Positions 41,365 through 51,199 of a stretch of 64,000 nt of DNA are shown in pieces. The notes beneath the pieces are model-generated. The model was given only the letters and a program-made list of their open reading frames with translations. It ran no database searches and had not been told where the DNA came from. This DNA comes from Anaerolineales bacterium (GTDB lineage Bacteria; Chloroflexota; Anaerolineae; 4572-78; J111). The stretch spans positions 1-64,000 of the forward strand of contig JACKAT010000022.1 in assembly GCA_020634935.1 (NCBI GenBank), given 5' to 3'. The stretch's first letter is position 1. Every line of letters starts with the position of its first letter. The position numbers and the translations under genes are program-made.

Positions 41365-42528
41365 TTAACTACCGTTTCGTCTCACCGGTTCCTTGATCTC
41401 CTCGTTTTCCGGCGATGACGAGTCAGCCAAATTGGCTGCTACGGCCGGTTCAGGGGTTAAAACATACGGTTCTAAATCAAGCAGGCGGCGATAAATGTAA
41501 CTGCCCAACACTTTAACCGTGGCGATGGTCGGCGCAGCCAAAAGCAGCCCCAACGCACCGCCAACGCTCGCTCCGGCAATAATGCCGATAATAATAATCG
41601 CCGACGGTAGTTGCAGCCGGCTGCCCAGGATGCGCGGTACCAGATAGTTGGTATCGACCTGCCACATCAAAAAATAGAACCCGGCCACCAGCAGCGCAAA
41701 AGCCCAGTTTGGCAAAGGAATGTATGTTGAACCTTGAAAGTAAGCCATGGCAGCACCGATGGCTCCTGACAGGCCATAACCCCAGTTGGGAATCAATTCG
41801 AGTAGAGCGGCCACTAGCCCTAAAATAAGAGCGCTTCTGATACCTAAAATCCCGGTCACAACGCTGATCGTCACCCCTACAATAATAGCTAGGGTCACCT
41901 GGCCAATAAAGTAGGATTTCCAAACCCCATCTATTGTACGCCGGAGTTGCTTAAATTCTTCAAGATAATCGGGGGGAACCCAACTATCGACCCAGTCACT
42001 AAATCGATTGGCGTCCACTAAGATGTAATAGCCCACCACAAAAATAAAGATAGCCCAAATAAATCCACCGGCAATCCCCACGGCTAGATTAGCGGCCCAA
42101 GCGGCCAGAGGGGAAAAAATGCTGTCCAGGCTACCCGTAATAGGTTCCAGCAGCGATGGAAGATCGATTTCAAGGCCGGCAATGGTTAACTTGGTGCCCA
42201 TAGCATTATCTAACTCATTAGATAAGCCCTGAACATTAAAATCGAGATTGGAGAGTTGTTGAACCAATAAGGGGGCTAAAAGAGTGGGAATCGAAATCAA
42301 AATAACCAGAAAGGCAATATAAATAATCGCGGCGACGACACTTCTTCTAAAACGGCTGCGTTCACTCACCCAATTAACAAGCGGGTTAAGCAAATAAGCA
42401 ATAATGACAGCCACAATCAGCGGAGCCAGAACAACGCTAAAGCGCCACACGGCCAACGCAATTAAGATGGCGCACACAATAAAGACAAACCGTTTAGATT
42501 CTGGCGTCCATCTAGGTGCAGGTGACAA
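41365..42528 (-). CDS. AI-2E family transporter (PerM/TqsA-like)
   Basis: A 387-residue membrane protein with about eight helices and the AI-2E family signatures (PLIVAVIIAYLLNPLVNWV near the start; WGYGLSGAIGAAMAYFQ; LVPRILGSRLQLPSAIIIIG near the end). Members export autoinducer-2, act in sodium-proton exchange, or have no known substrate; nothing here decides. The start is TTG at 42528, fixed by a near-perfect AGGAGG five bases upstream. Residues after about 360 are a charged cytoplasmic tail. Confidence 0.9.
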   Translation of the reverse strand: MSPAPRWTPESKRFVFIVCAILIALAVWRFSVVLAPLIVAVIIAYLLNPLVNWVSERSRFRRSVVAAIIYIAFLVILISIPTLLAPLLVQQLSNLDFNVQGLSNELDNAMGTKLTIAGLEIDLPSLLEPITGSLDSIFSPLAAWAANLAVGIAGGFIWAIFIFVVGYYILVDANRFSDWVDSWVPPDYLEEFKQLRRTIDGVWKSYFIGQVTLAIIVGVTISVVTGILGIRSALILGLVAALLELIPNWGYGLSGAIGAAMAYFQGSTYIPLPNWAFALLVAGFYFLMWQVDTNYLVPRILGSRLQLPSAIIIIGIIAGASVGGALGLLLAAPTIATVKVLGSYIYRRLLDLEPYVLTPEPAVAANLADSSSPENEEIKEPVRRNGS

Positions 42529-42570
42529 ACTTCCTCCTCGATAAAATTGAACGATTCACTCAGCAGACGA

Positions 42571-42612
42571 GATGGCTGGCGCTTAATCTTTCAACAGAAG
42601 CGCCAGCCACCT
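42571..42612. repeat. Palindromic element, copy C (short form)
   Basis: Arms GATGGCTGGCGCTT (42571-42584) and AAGCGCCAGCCACC (42598-42611) pair at 13 of 14 positions plus one G-T. It lies between lepB and the AI-2E gene, about 40 bases before the latter's start. Confidence 0.85.
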
Positions 42613-42695
42613 GATTATTATAGATTTAAAAAGAGACACCGGCTACGGCATCTCTAATTTAAATTGTAAGGCAATGGAGATTAGGTTGATGATGC

Positions 42696-43310
42696 TTAGT
42701 TGATGAATCCTATCTGTTCCGGGGGCCAATAGGAGAACCAAGCTCTTCCAACGACATTCTTCAACGGAATGGTCCCGAAGTTTCTCGAGTCGTTGGAAAA
42801 GCTGCGATTATCCCCTAAGACAAAAATATGAAGAGGTGGGATAGTGACAGGTCCGTAGAAACCAGAGGTGATCGATGATAAATAAGGTTCATTAAGCGGC
42901 TGATTATTCACAAAAACTTGACCATCGTGGATCTCCACCACATCTCCGGGCAGCCCAACCACTCGTTTTATGAGAAGTTCGTCATTCTGCTCGTCCACCC
43001 GGATAACCACAACGTGACCTCGCTGTGGGCCATCGGTATTGAAATACTGCCGAAAAAAGCGATTATAAGACAGCTTTTCTACAATCAATCGTTGATCGGT
43101 ATGCAAATTAGGTTCCATACTCTGACCATAAACGCGGGTGGCTTGAGCCATAAACAAGTTGATCAGCAGCGCAATGAGAATAGCCGGAACAATGGTTTCT
43201 AAAGTTTCTCGAACTAAATGCAGTATTCGGGTAAGAAATGAAGGCCTGGTTTCGGGTTCAACTTCGGGCTCAACCTGATACCCTTCCGTATTATACTGCT
43301 CAGAATACAT
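42696..43310 (-). CDS. lepB: Signal peptidase I
   Basis: A 204-residue signal peptidase with one N-terminal helix (IVPAILIALLINLFMAQA). The catalytic Ser64 lies in YGQSMEPNL and the general base Lys116 in LLIKRVVGLPGD. The C-terminal box GDNRSFSNDSRNFG is intact. It removes signal peptides from exported proteins. I moved the start from GTG at 43322 to ATG at 43310 because GGAG sits six bases before it. A likely promoter lies about 52 bases upstream; the pnp gene precedes it. Confidence 0.95.
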   Translation of the reverse strand: MYSEQYNTEGYQVEPEVEPETRPSFLTRILHLVRETLETIVPAILIALLINLFMAQATRVYGQSMEPNLHTDQRLIVEKLSYNRFFRQYFNTDGPQRGHVVVIRVDEQNDELLIKRVVGLPGDVVEIHDGQVFVNNQPLNEPYLSSITSGFYGPVTIPPLHIFVLGDNRSFSNDSRNFGTIPLKNVVGRAWFSYWPPEQIGFIN

Positions 43311-43361
43311 AGACTTCTCCACCGTTACTAAAGGTTACCAGTTGTTGTAAAAGTCCGACCA

Positions 43362-43367
43362 TTATAC
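43362..43367 (-). promoter_or_regulatory. Probable -10 box for lepB
   Basis: A perfect TATAAT on the minus strand in the pnp-lepB gap, about 52 bases before the lepB start. The -35 is weak, so the call is tentative. Confidence 0.4.
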
Positions 43368-43409
43368 ACTAGACCAATAGATTGAGAAATGTACTGTCCT
43401 CATTCATTG

Positions 43410-45704
43410 TTAATTTCGCCGGTCACGGCCACGATCTCGATCGCGGTTGCCGGAACGATTACCACCACCGCCGCCACCGCGTCGATCACCGCCGCCGCCA
43501 CCGCGTCGATCACCACCACCGCCACGCCGATCACCGCCGCCGCTACGACCACCGCCGCCGCTGCGACCGCCGCCGCTGACCCGTTTGTCATTTTGGCGGG
43601 CTTCTTCAAGACTCCAACCCTCCAGAACGGCTTGGCGTGATAAACGAATTTTACCAGCATCATCGATATCTGTCACCATGACCATAATCTCGTCTCCTAC
43701 CTGGACCACATCCTCCACTGTGGGAACGCGATAGTCGGCCAGTTGCGAGATAGGCACCAGCCCGTCAGTGTCGGGTAAAATTTCGACAAAAGCGCCAAAA
43801 TCAACCGTTCTGACCACTTTGCCCGTGTAAATTTTGCCTAACTCGGCTTGTTCGGTAAAGGATTTCACCAAAGCCAAAGCCTGAGCGCTCGACTCTTGAT
43901 CATTGGCGGCAATAAAGACGGTGCCGTCATCATCGATATCGATTTTCGCGCCGGTTTCATCCTGAATAGCCCGGATGGTTTTGCCACCGGGGCCGATTAA
44001 TTTACCAATCTTATCCGGATCAATTTGGATAGTGGTAATCGCCGGCGCGTATTTGGAATACTTCGCACGCGGTTCAGCGATAATTTCATGCATTTTATCC
44101 AAAATATGCAGCCGGGCTTCCAACGCCTGACCCAAAGCTTGCTCCAAAATATCCCAGCGGAGGCCGCTAATCTTGATATCCATTTGCAGGGCGGTGATGC
44201 CGGCCCGGGTCCCGGCCACCTTGAAGTCCATGTCACCCAGGGCATCCTCGATACCTTGAATATCGGTCAGCACCACAAATTGGTCGCCTTCCTGGATTAG
44301 CCCCATCGCTGTCCCGGCCACCGGGGCTTTAATCGGCACGCCGGCATCCATCAGGCTGAGGGTGCTGCCGCAAACGCTGGCCATCGAGGTTGACCCGTTG
44401 GAGCTTAACACTTCCGAAACCAGCCGCAGGGTATAGGGAAACTGATCAATGGGCGGGATGACGGACAGCAGCGCTCGTTCGGCCAGGGCGCCGTGGCCAA
44501 TGGACCGGCGGCTGGGCGAACCAACCCGGCCGGTTTCGCCCACCGAGAAGGGCGGGAAATTATAGTGGTGCATATAGCGCTTGAATTCCTGTGGCCCCAG
44601 CGTATCGAGTTTTTGCTCATCTCTAGGCGTGCCAAAGGTGGTAATGGTCAACGCCTGAGTTTCGCCCCGGGTGAAGAGTCCGGAGCCGTGGGTCCTGGGC
44701 AAAACGCCGACTTCGCCCCAAATTGGGCGAACCGTCTTGGGGTCGCGTCCATCGGGCCGAATACCGTTGTTGATGATGTGGGCCCGAACGGCCTTTTTCA
44801 AGACCTGGCTGTGAACGTCGGTGATGTGCTTGAGGGTGACGGTCTCATCTTCTTCAAAATAAGCTACCGCTTCATCGCGAAGGGTGTTAATGGCCGTATT
44901 GAACGTTTCTTTATCGCCGCCCTGCTGAACAACGTCGGCAATTTTAGTCCCCACTTGGGCCAAAATCTTCTCTTTGATATCATCAGGCGTCGAGTCGGGC
45001 ACAAACTCGAGTTTGGATTTACCAATCTGCTCACGCATGTCCTTCTGAACGCGAATAACATCCTGGATAGACTCGTGCGCCAGACGCAGGGCTTCGATCA
45101 TCTGGTTTTCAGGTACTTCGCTGGCTCCGGCTTCAACCATCAGGATCGCATCTTCTGTACCGGCCACCCGCAGATCGAGATCGCTGGTAGCCAATTGGCC
45201 GGTGGTGGGGTTAACCACAAATTCGCCATTAACCAGGCCAATTCTAACCGCACCGATTGGCCCATCCCAGGGAATATCGGAGATGGTCAACGCGGCGCTG
45301 GCGCTGTTGATCGCCAGGATATCCAGATAGGTATCGCCGTCTGACGACAGTGCAGTGATGATAATTTGGACTTCATTGCGAAATTCTTTATTAAAAAGCG
45401 GGCGCAGGGGCCGGTCGGTCAAGCGAGCCGTCAAGATGGCTTCTTCGCTGGGGCGACCTTCGCGCCGAAAGAAACTACCCGGAATACGACCCGCTGCATA
45501 CAACTTTTCTTCAAATTCGACACTTAGGGGAAAGAAATCGACGTCTCGCGTCGATTTAGCGGCGGTGGCGGTGGTGAGCAGCATGCTGTCACCTGATTTA
45601 ATGATGATCGCGCCATTAGCCTGACCGGCCAATTGACCCGTTTCAAAAATAATCTCATCGCTGCCAAGTTTAGCTTTATATTGGTAGAGTTGGGGTTTAT
45701 CCAT
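43410..45704 (-). CDS. pnp: Polyribonucleotide nucleotidyltransferase (PNPase)
   Basis: A 764-residue PNPase. Two RNase PH domains (the second with GGKT-type core near VCGSTLSLMDAG), then KH (about 550-615; KIGKLIGPGGKTIRAIQDE) and S1 (about 620-690; IYTGKVVRTVDFGAFVEILP). It degrades RNA 3'-5' by phosphorolysis. The C-terminus carries about 55 residues of Arg/Gly-rich tail (GGGRSGGGGRSGGGDRRGGG and on, ending RDRGRDRRN), which many PNPases lack and which resembles RGG RNA-binding tails. The start is the ATG at 45704 with GAGGAG upstream, not the longer frame from 45794. It follows rpsO, the classic rpsO-pnp order, with a terminator between. Confidence 0.97.
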   Translation of the reverse strand: MDKPQLYQYKAKLGSDEIIFETGQLAGQANGAIIIKSGDSMLLTTATAAKSTRDVDFFPLSVEFEEKLYAAGRIPGSFFRREGRPSEEAILTARLTDRPLRPLFNKEFRNEVQIIITALSSDGDTYLDILAINSASAALTISDIPWDGPIGAVRIGLVNGEFVVNPTTGQLATSDLDLRVAGTEDAILMVEAGASEVPENQMIEALRLAHESIQDVIRVQKDMREQIGKSKLEFVPDSTPDDIKEKILAQVGTKIADVVQQGGDKETFNTAINTLRDEAVAYFEEDETVTLKHITDVHSQVLKKAVRAHIINNGIRPDGRDPKTVRPIWGEVGVLPRTHGSGLFTRGETQALTITTFGTPRDEQKLDTLGPQEFKRYMHHYNFPPFSVGETGRVGSPSRRSIGHGALAERALLSVIPPIDQFPYTLRLVSEVLSSNGSTSMASVCGSTLSLMDAGVPIKAPVAGTAMGLIQEGDQFVVLTDIQGIEDALGDMDFKVAGTRAGITALQMDIKISGLRWDILEQALGQALEARLHILDKMHEIIAEPRAKYSKYAPAITTIQIDPDKIGKLIGPGGKTIRAIQDETGAKIDIDDDGTVFIAANDQESSAQALALVKSFTEQAELGKIYTGKVVRTVDFGAFVEILPDTDGLVPISQLADYRVPTVEDVVQVGDEIMVMVTDIDDAGKIRLSRQAVLEGWSLEEARQNDKRVSGGGRSGGGGRSGGGDRRGGGGDRRGGGGGDRRGGGGGGNRSGNRDRDRGRDRRN

Positions 45705-45895
45705 TGTAAAAGAACTCCTCGATATTTCCTTGCAGACTGAGTCAATGCCGTCTCTGAGAATCCATAAAGCCAATTGACAATGAGTAGTTAGCAATTAATA
45801 AAACGCTTGTCGCTCAAAGAATTAATTGCTAAACACTAATTGCAAATTGACTTTAAGGGTTACTCAAAACTTTACTCGCCAAAAGGATGGTTTGA

Positions 45896-45948
45896 TTTTA
45901 TAAAACAAACGAGTAGAAAAAGGATATTATTCCTTCGTCTACTCGTTT
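45896..45948 (-). terminator. Intrinsic terminator/attenuator between rpsO and pnp
   Basis: A perfect 11-bp stem AAACGAGTAGA (45907-45917) / TCTACTCGTTT (45938-45948) with an inner AAGGA/TCCTT pair. On the minus strand it is followed by TTTGTTTTATAAAA. It should limit read-through from rpsO into pnp. Confidence 0.8.
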
Positions 45949-45975
45949 AATTTGCCAATCTAAATGATCATGCGA

Positions 45976-46245
45976 CTACTTCCGGAGACCAAGTTCGCTA
46001 ATAACGCTTTGGTATCGATCCGGATCTTTTTGCTTTAAGTACTCTTGATGGTGACGCCGCTGCCCAACCAGTTTGAGCAACCCACGCCGCGAACTGTTGT
46101 CGTGCTTATGGTCTTTTAAATGTTCTTGCAATTGGTTAATGCGGGCCGTCAGGAGGGCTATTTGCACGACCGATGAGCCGGTATCACCATCTTTAACTTG
46201 AAACTTTTGGATAATTTCTTCTTTTTTTTGCCGCGAGAGTGCCAC
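45976..46245 (-). CDS. rpsO: 30S ribosomal protein S15
   Basis: An 89-residue protein when started at the GTG at 46245, the normal length for S15. The AGGAG seven bases before this GTG and the standard opening (V/M-ALSRQKKEEIIQKF) rule out the longer frame from 46281. Core S15 motifs TGSSVVQIALLTARINQLQEHLKDHKHD and SRRGLLKLVGQRR are present as separate recognisable blocks. It binds 16S rRNA helices h20-h22. It has its own promoter and a 130-base leader, and leads into pnp. Confidence 0.97.
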   Translation of the reverse strand: MALSRQKKEEIIQKFQVKDGDTGSSVVQIALLTARINQLQEHLKDHKHDNSSRRGLLKLVGQRRHHQEYLKQKDPDRYQSVISELGLRK

Positions 46246-46325
46246 TTGTTTTCTCCTTGCTGTCGGGCGAAGCGTTGACAAGCACCAGTTATCAACTCAG
46301 GCCCCTGTCTTAACTAAACTGCTTT

Positions 46326-46344
46326 GTCACCATAGACTGGCGAC
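46326..46344 (-). promoter_or_regulatory. Hairpin in the rpsO leader, possible S15 autoregulatory site
   Basis: On the transcript GTCGCCA faces TGGTGAC around five bases, with one G-U pair next to G-C pairs. S15 is known to bind G-U/G-C motifs in its own leader in several bacteria. The rest of the leader was not resolved, so this is a suggestion. Confidence 0.35.
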
Positions 46345-46385
46345 CATTAAATAGATCAATACACAATCACTTCTACAAGCATAAA

Positions 46386-46414
46386 ATTATAACATAACGC
46401 TTATTGAATAGCAA
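46386..46414 (-). promoter_or_regulatory. rpsO promoter
   Basis: On the minus strand TTGCTA (46414-46409), a 17-base spacer and a perfect TATAAT (46391-46386). It lies about 140 bases before the rpsO start, giving a leader of about 130 nt. Confidence 0.8.
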
Positions 46415-46471
46415 ATTGTGATTAATTTCGCTTTTGAAGTCAAATCTTACAACCCTTCATTAATTCTTCAT

Positions 46472-46549
46472 GTGACTGGCCCTTTGGCTCAAATCGAGAA
46501 TGCCGAATGAAATAGCCGGTACAATCCCGCGATAAAGGGCCAGTCACCT
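46472..46549. repeat. Palindromic element, copy D (long form)
   Basis: Perfect 14-bp arms GTGACTGGCCCTTT (46472-46485) and AAAGGGCCAGTCAC (46534-46547). The interior begins GGCTCAAATCGAGA, shared with copies F and G. It lies between the divergent rpsO and hemL-like genes. Confidence 0.9.
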
Positions 46550-46933
46550 GGCCGGCAAAAAACACAATAGGTCAAAAGTCTAGCTTGCTCGTTTGTTCAC
46601 TCTCAGATAGAATTAAGGTGTGCTACAAAGGTAATGTGATAAACACAAAAGGGTTGGTCCCGGATTCCAAAAAATTCGAGCGAGTTTACCCAAAACCTCG
46701 AATTTTTAAAGTTTTAGGATGCCTTGACCAAAAGAAGTTTGACAGGAACGCTCTCTTGTTACCATTAAATCCTCTCTATGTCTTACCCTCTTTGCAGTTT
46801 AATTATTGCTTCCCTGCCATTTTATCTTTGTCTGCCCCATATTTTGCATCCCTATTCTGAAATAAAAATTAATCTCACGCCAAAAATTCTATAAAATTTT
46901 TTTGTTTTATTTATTATATAGTTAGGAGACTAT
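46550..46933. other. AT-rich intergenic region upstream of the HemL-like gene
   Basis: About 380 bases. A 91-codon open frame at 46585-46860 has no recognisable domain, an odd composition and no Shine-Dalgarno, and I do not call it. The last 70 bases are very AT-rich and probably hold the promoter of the downstream gene. Confidence 0.45.
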
Positions 46934-48262
46934 ATGCTAAGGCGAGAAAGGTCTAAAGAATTATTCAAACGGGCTGAAAAGGTTTTAGTGCAAGGAGTTA
47001 GCTCAAACCTGCGCTATTGGGGGCCGGAGGATACCCCCATCATTAGCCGGGGCAAGGGATGCAAAATCTGGGACGCCGATGGCAATGAATTCATCGACTA
47101 TCGGCTGGGCTGGGGACCGATTATTTTGGGCCATGCCGATGAGCGAATCGACAACGCGGTGATCGAGTCGATCAGAAACGGCATCACCTTTGCCTCAACC
47201 ACCGAACTGGAAATCAGGGCGGCCGAAAAAATCGTCGAGATGATCCCTGGCTTAGATATTCTCCGCTTCACCAACACCGGCACCGAGGCCACCATGCACG
47301 CCCTGCGTGTGGCCCGCGGCTACACCGGCCGGGAACGCTACATCAAATTCGAGGGCCAATACCACGGCATGCACGATTACGCCATGTTCAGCAACGCCGG
47401 CGCCGATGTCGGCTCGTTGGGCGCTCGGCGGCATCCGATTCCGGCTCAAAGCAGTTCGGGCGTTCCTCAGGGCATTCGCGATTACGTCATCACCCTGCCC
47501 TTCAACGATTTTGAAATTGTCGAGCGCACAATTGATGATCACTACGGCGAAATTGCCGCCGTTTTCATCGAACCTTGTCTGGGCAACTTCGCCGGGCTGG
47601 AACCGGTTCAGGGTTTTTTAGAGCATCTGCGCAAACTGTGCGATGAGTACGGCGTGGTGATGATTTTTGACGAGGTCAAAACCGGTTTTCGGCTGGCTAA
47701 CGCCGGCGCGCGCGAGGTTTATGACATCATTCCCGATCTGTCCACTTACGCCAAAAGCTTGGGAAACGGCTTTCCGGTAGCGGCTTTTGGCGGTAAAAAA
47801 GAGATCATGGAAGTTTTAGGTATGGGCAGTGTGGCTCAAGGCGGCACCTACAGCGGCAATGGCGTGGCCGTAGCCGCCGCCAATGCCGTGCTCGATACGT
47901 TAGCCGCCGCGCCGGTGCTGAAGGACCTGGCCCAACGCGGCAAACGGTTGCAAAACGGTATCGGCCAAATTCTGACCGACCATGATATTCCCCACCAAAT
48001 CACCGGCCATCCTAACATGCCCGGCTTCCTTATCACCGAACACGAAGTCAAAGATTATCGCGATGTAATCCATCATGACGATGAATTTTACGACTCGATT
48101 ATGTGGCATCTGTATGAGAACGGCGTCTGGCCCGAAATAGACGCCCGCGAACCCTGGTTTTTATGCGAGGCCCACGACGACGGCATCATCGATGAAACCC
48201 TCAATCGATTTGAAGATGCCGTCAAAGTAGTCAAGCAAAAATATAAAGTCCTGGAAGCATGA
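46934..48262 (+). CDS. Class III PLP aminotransferase, glutamate-1-semialdehyde aminomutase-like
   Basis: A 442-residue fold-type I PLP enzyme close to HemL: TNTGTEATMHALRVARGYTGR, the EGQYHGMHD loop, IFDEVKTGFR, and the Schiff-base Lys274 in TYAKSLGNGFP. HemL makes 5-aminolevulinate for haem. Some residues differ from true HemL (the usual GGGMP-AAxGG stretch reads GNGFPVAAFGG), and there are no other haem genes nearby, so a different amino-group transfer is possible. GGAG lies nine bases before the ATG. A palindromic repeat starts 11 bases after the stop and UGPase follows. Confidence 0.82.
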   Translation: MLRRERSKELFKRAEKVLVQGVSSNLRYWGPEDTPIISRGKGCKIWDADGNEFIDYRLGWGPIILGHADERIDNAVIESIRNGITFASTTELEIRAAEKIVEMIPGLDILRFTNTGTEATMHALRVARGYTGRERYIKFEGQYHGMHDYAMFSNAGADVGSLGARRHPIPAQSSSGVPQGIRDYVITLPFNDFEIVERTIDDHYGEIAAVFIEPCLGNFAGLEPVQGFLEHLRKLCDEYGVVMIFDEVKTGFRLANAGAREVYDIIPDLSTYAKSLGNGFPVAAFGGKKEIMEVLGMGSVAQGGTYSGNGVAVAAANAVLDTLAAAPVLKDLAQRGKRLQNGIGQILTDHDIPHQITGHPNMPGFLITEHEVKDYRDVIHHDDEFYDSIMWHLYENGVWPEIDAREPWFLCEAHDDGIIDETLNRFEDAVKVVKQKYKVLEA

Positions 48263-48273
48263 CCGTAATTATT

Positions 48274-48325
48274 CAGATGACTGGCTCTTCGGCTCAATAG
48301 AGACCGATTAAGAGCCAGTCACCTG
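48274..48325. repeat. Palindromic element, copy E (short form)
   Basis: Arms CAGATGACTGGCTCTT (48274-48289) and AAGAGCCAGTCACCTG (48310-48325) pair at 15 of 16 positions; the loop starts CGGCTCAATAGAGACC, a shortened version of the long-form interior. Confidence 0.9.
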
Positions 48326-48373
48326 GTTTAAAACAAGAAACATGAACTATAGACCAACAGAGAGGAATTTATC

Positions 48374-49762
48374 GTGACTTCCCCCAAGAATTTTGCCCCA
48401 TTTGCCCAACGTATGCAGCAGGAGGGTCTACCCGACATTGTCATCAAAACATTCGAATACTACTATACCCAACTCGTTGAAGGCCACACCGGCCTGATCC
48501 CCGAAGCCGACATCGAGCCGGTCAAGTCGCTGCCCGACGCCGAGACCTTTTCGTCTGACTTGGCCGAGGCCGGCCAGGCGGCGCTGCCCCAAACCGTACT
48601 GCTCAAGCTCAACGGCGGGCTGGGCACCAGCATGGGCCTGGATCAGGCTAAATCGCTGTTGATGGTCAAGAACGGCCTGTCCTTTCTCGATATCATCGCC
48701 CATCAAGCGAGACATGCCAACATTCCTCTGGTTTTGATGAACAGTTTCGTTACCCGCGATGACTCGCTGGCTGCGCTGGACAAATACCCCGAACTTCAGG
48801 GCGAAATTTCTCTCGATTTCTTACAGCACAAAATCCCCAAAATCACCCAAGCCGACTTCAGCCCGGCAACCTGGCCGGCAGACCCCAGCCTGGAATGGTG
48901 CCCGCCCGGCCACGGTGATATTTACACCGCCTTAGTGACCAGCGGCATGCTCGACGCCCTGCTGGCGGCCGGCTACAAATATGCGTTTGTCTCCAATTCT
49001 GACAACTTGGGGGCGGTGATGGATACCGCCATTCTGGGGCATTTTGTTCAAAACGATCTGCCCTTTATGATGGAAGTGGCCGACCGCACCGAGGCCGATA
49101 AAAAGGGCGGCCATCTGGCCCAACAGCCCGATGGCCAGCTCATCCTGCGCGAGTCGGCTCAATGCCCGTCTGACGATACGGCCAGCTTTCAAGATGTCAG
49201 CCGCCACAAATATTTCAACACGAACAACCTGTGGCTCAATCTCCCGGCGCTTAAGGCCATGCTGCAAGCTAAAGACAATATTCTGGGCCTGCCCATGATC
49301 CGCAACAGCAAAACCGTCGATCCCCGCGACAGCGGCTCAACGCCGGTCTACCAATTAGAAACGGCGATGGGTTCGGCCATCGGGATTTTTCAAGGAGCCG
49401 GGGCGATCCGCGTGCCGCGCACCCGTTTCGCCCCGGTCAAAACCACCGAAGACCTGCTGGCGATTCGCTCCGACGCCTACATCTTAACCGACGATTACCG
49501 CATTGTCGGCAATCCCGAGCGAACCCTGGAGCAAATTGTCATCAGTTTAGACTCGGCCTACTATAAACTGATCGATGACATGGAGGCCCGCTTTCCGCAC
49601 GGCTCGCCTTCGCTGATCGACTGCGAGCGGCTGGCCGTCGCCGGCGATGTCACCTTTGGGCCGGATGTCGTTCTCACCGGCGCGGTCCAAATCATCAACG
49701 CGTCAGATGAGCCGCGCCAGATCGAAGCCGGCGCGGTGATTGAGGCTGAGAAAGTTCTGTAA
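48374..49762 (+). CDS. UTP-glucose-1-phosphate uridylyltransferase, eukaryote-type (UGPase)
   Basis: A 462-residue protein of the large UDPGP family usual in eukaryotes, not the 300-residue GalU family common in bacteria. The nucleotide-binding loop LKLNGGLGTSMG (77-88) is followed by KSLLMVKNGLSFLD. Later come the sugar-site motif WCPPGHGDIY, FVSNSDNLG and NTNNLWLNL, and the C-terminal left-handed helix region. It makes UDP-glucose from UTP and glucose 1-phosphate, feeding glycans such as those made by the GT genes in the window. The start is GTG at 48374 with GAGGAA upstream. Confidence 0.9.
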   Translation: MTSPKNFAPFAQRMQQEGLPDIVIKTFEYYYTQLVEGHTGLIPEADIEPVKSLPDAETFSSDLAEAGQAALPQTVLLKLNGGLGTSMGLDQAKSLLMVKNGLSFLDIIAHQARHANIPLVLMNSFVTRDDSLAALDKYPELQGEISLDFLQHKIPKITQADFSPATWPADPSLEWCPPGHGDIYTALVTSGMLDALLAAGYKYAFVSNSDNLGAVMDTAILGHFVQNDLPFMMEVADRTEADKKGGHLAQQPDGQLILRESAQCPSDDTASFQDVSRHKYFNTNNLWLNLPALKAMLQAKDNILGLPMIRNSKTVDPRDSGSTPVYQLETAMGSAIGIFQGAGAIRVPRTRFAPVKTTEDLLAIRSDAYILTDDYRIVGNPERTLEQIVISLDSAYYKLIDDMEARFPHGSPSLIDCERLAVAGDVTFGPDVVLTGAVQIINASDEPRQIEAGAVIEAEKVL

Positions 49763-49842
49763 TAGCGTTTATAGCGTTTCAAAGTTAGTAGAGTTAATGA
49801 GTTTTTAGACCTCAAGTTGTTGCTATTTACATTCCAGTTGGG

Positions 49843-49895
49843 GAGCAGGAAAACAATTCCCTACTTCTTACTCCTTACTCCCTACTTCATGCTCC
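49843..49895. repeat. CCCTACT(C/T)CTTACT-type short repeats
   Basis: Head-to-tail copies of a seven-base unit (CCCTACT, CTTACTC) between UGPase and ald. The same unit, in inverted form, is at 54678-54735. Confidence 0.7.
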
Positions 49896-49958
49896 GGCCA
49901 GGGGGCAACTTGAGTTATATAGTTCTCCAGTAATGTCGCTGACGAAAGGAGTCCACCA

Positions 49959-51077
<1,119 letters not shown>

Positions 51078-51095
<18 letters not shown>

Positions 51096-51160
51096 TCGCG
51101 GTAATCGCGCCGGCATATTCCATTTAGCGGTCTCGATTTAAGCCAAAGTGCCAGTCACCT
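51078..51160. repeat. Palindromic element, copy F (long form), supplies the ald stop codon
   Basis: Arms CAGGTGACTGGCACTT (51078-51093) and AAGTGCCAGTCACCT (51146-51160). The ald TAA (51093-51095) lies at the end of the left arm. The element is in the opposite orientation to copies D and G, whose interiors it matches when reversed. Confidence 0.92.
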
Positions 51161-51199
51161 CAATAGTAGATTTTCATAACTGATGAGAGAGCAAACTTT

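Noticed and set aside
44493..45344. 283-codon frame opposite pnp
   Set aside because: Falls wholly within pnp on the other strand, with no recognisable domain.
46585..46860. 91-codon open frame upstream of the HemL-like gene
   Set aside because: No domain, no ribosome site, AT-rich chance composition with many rare residues.
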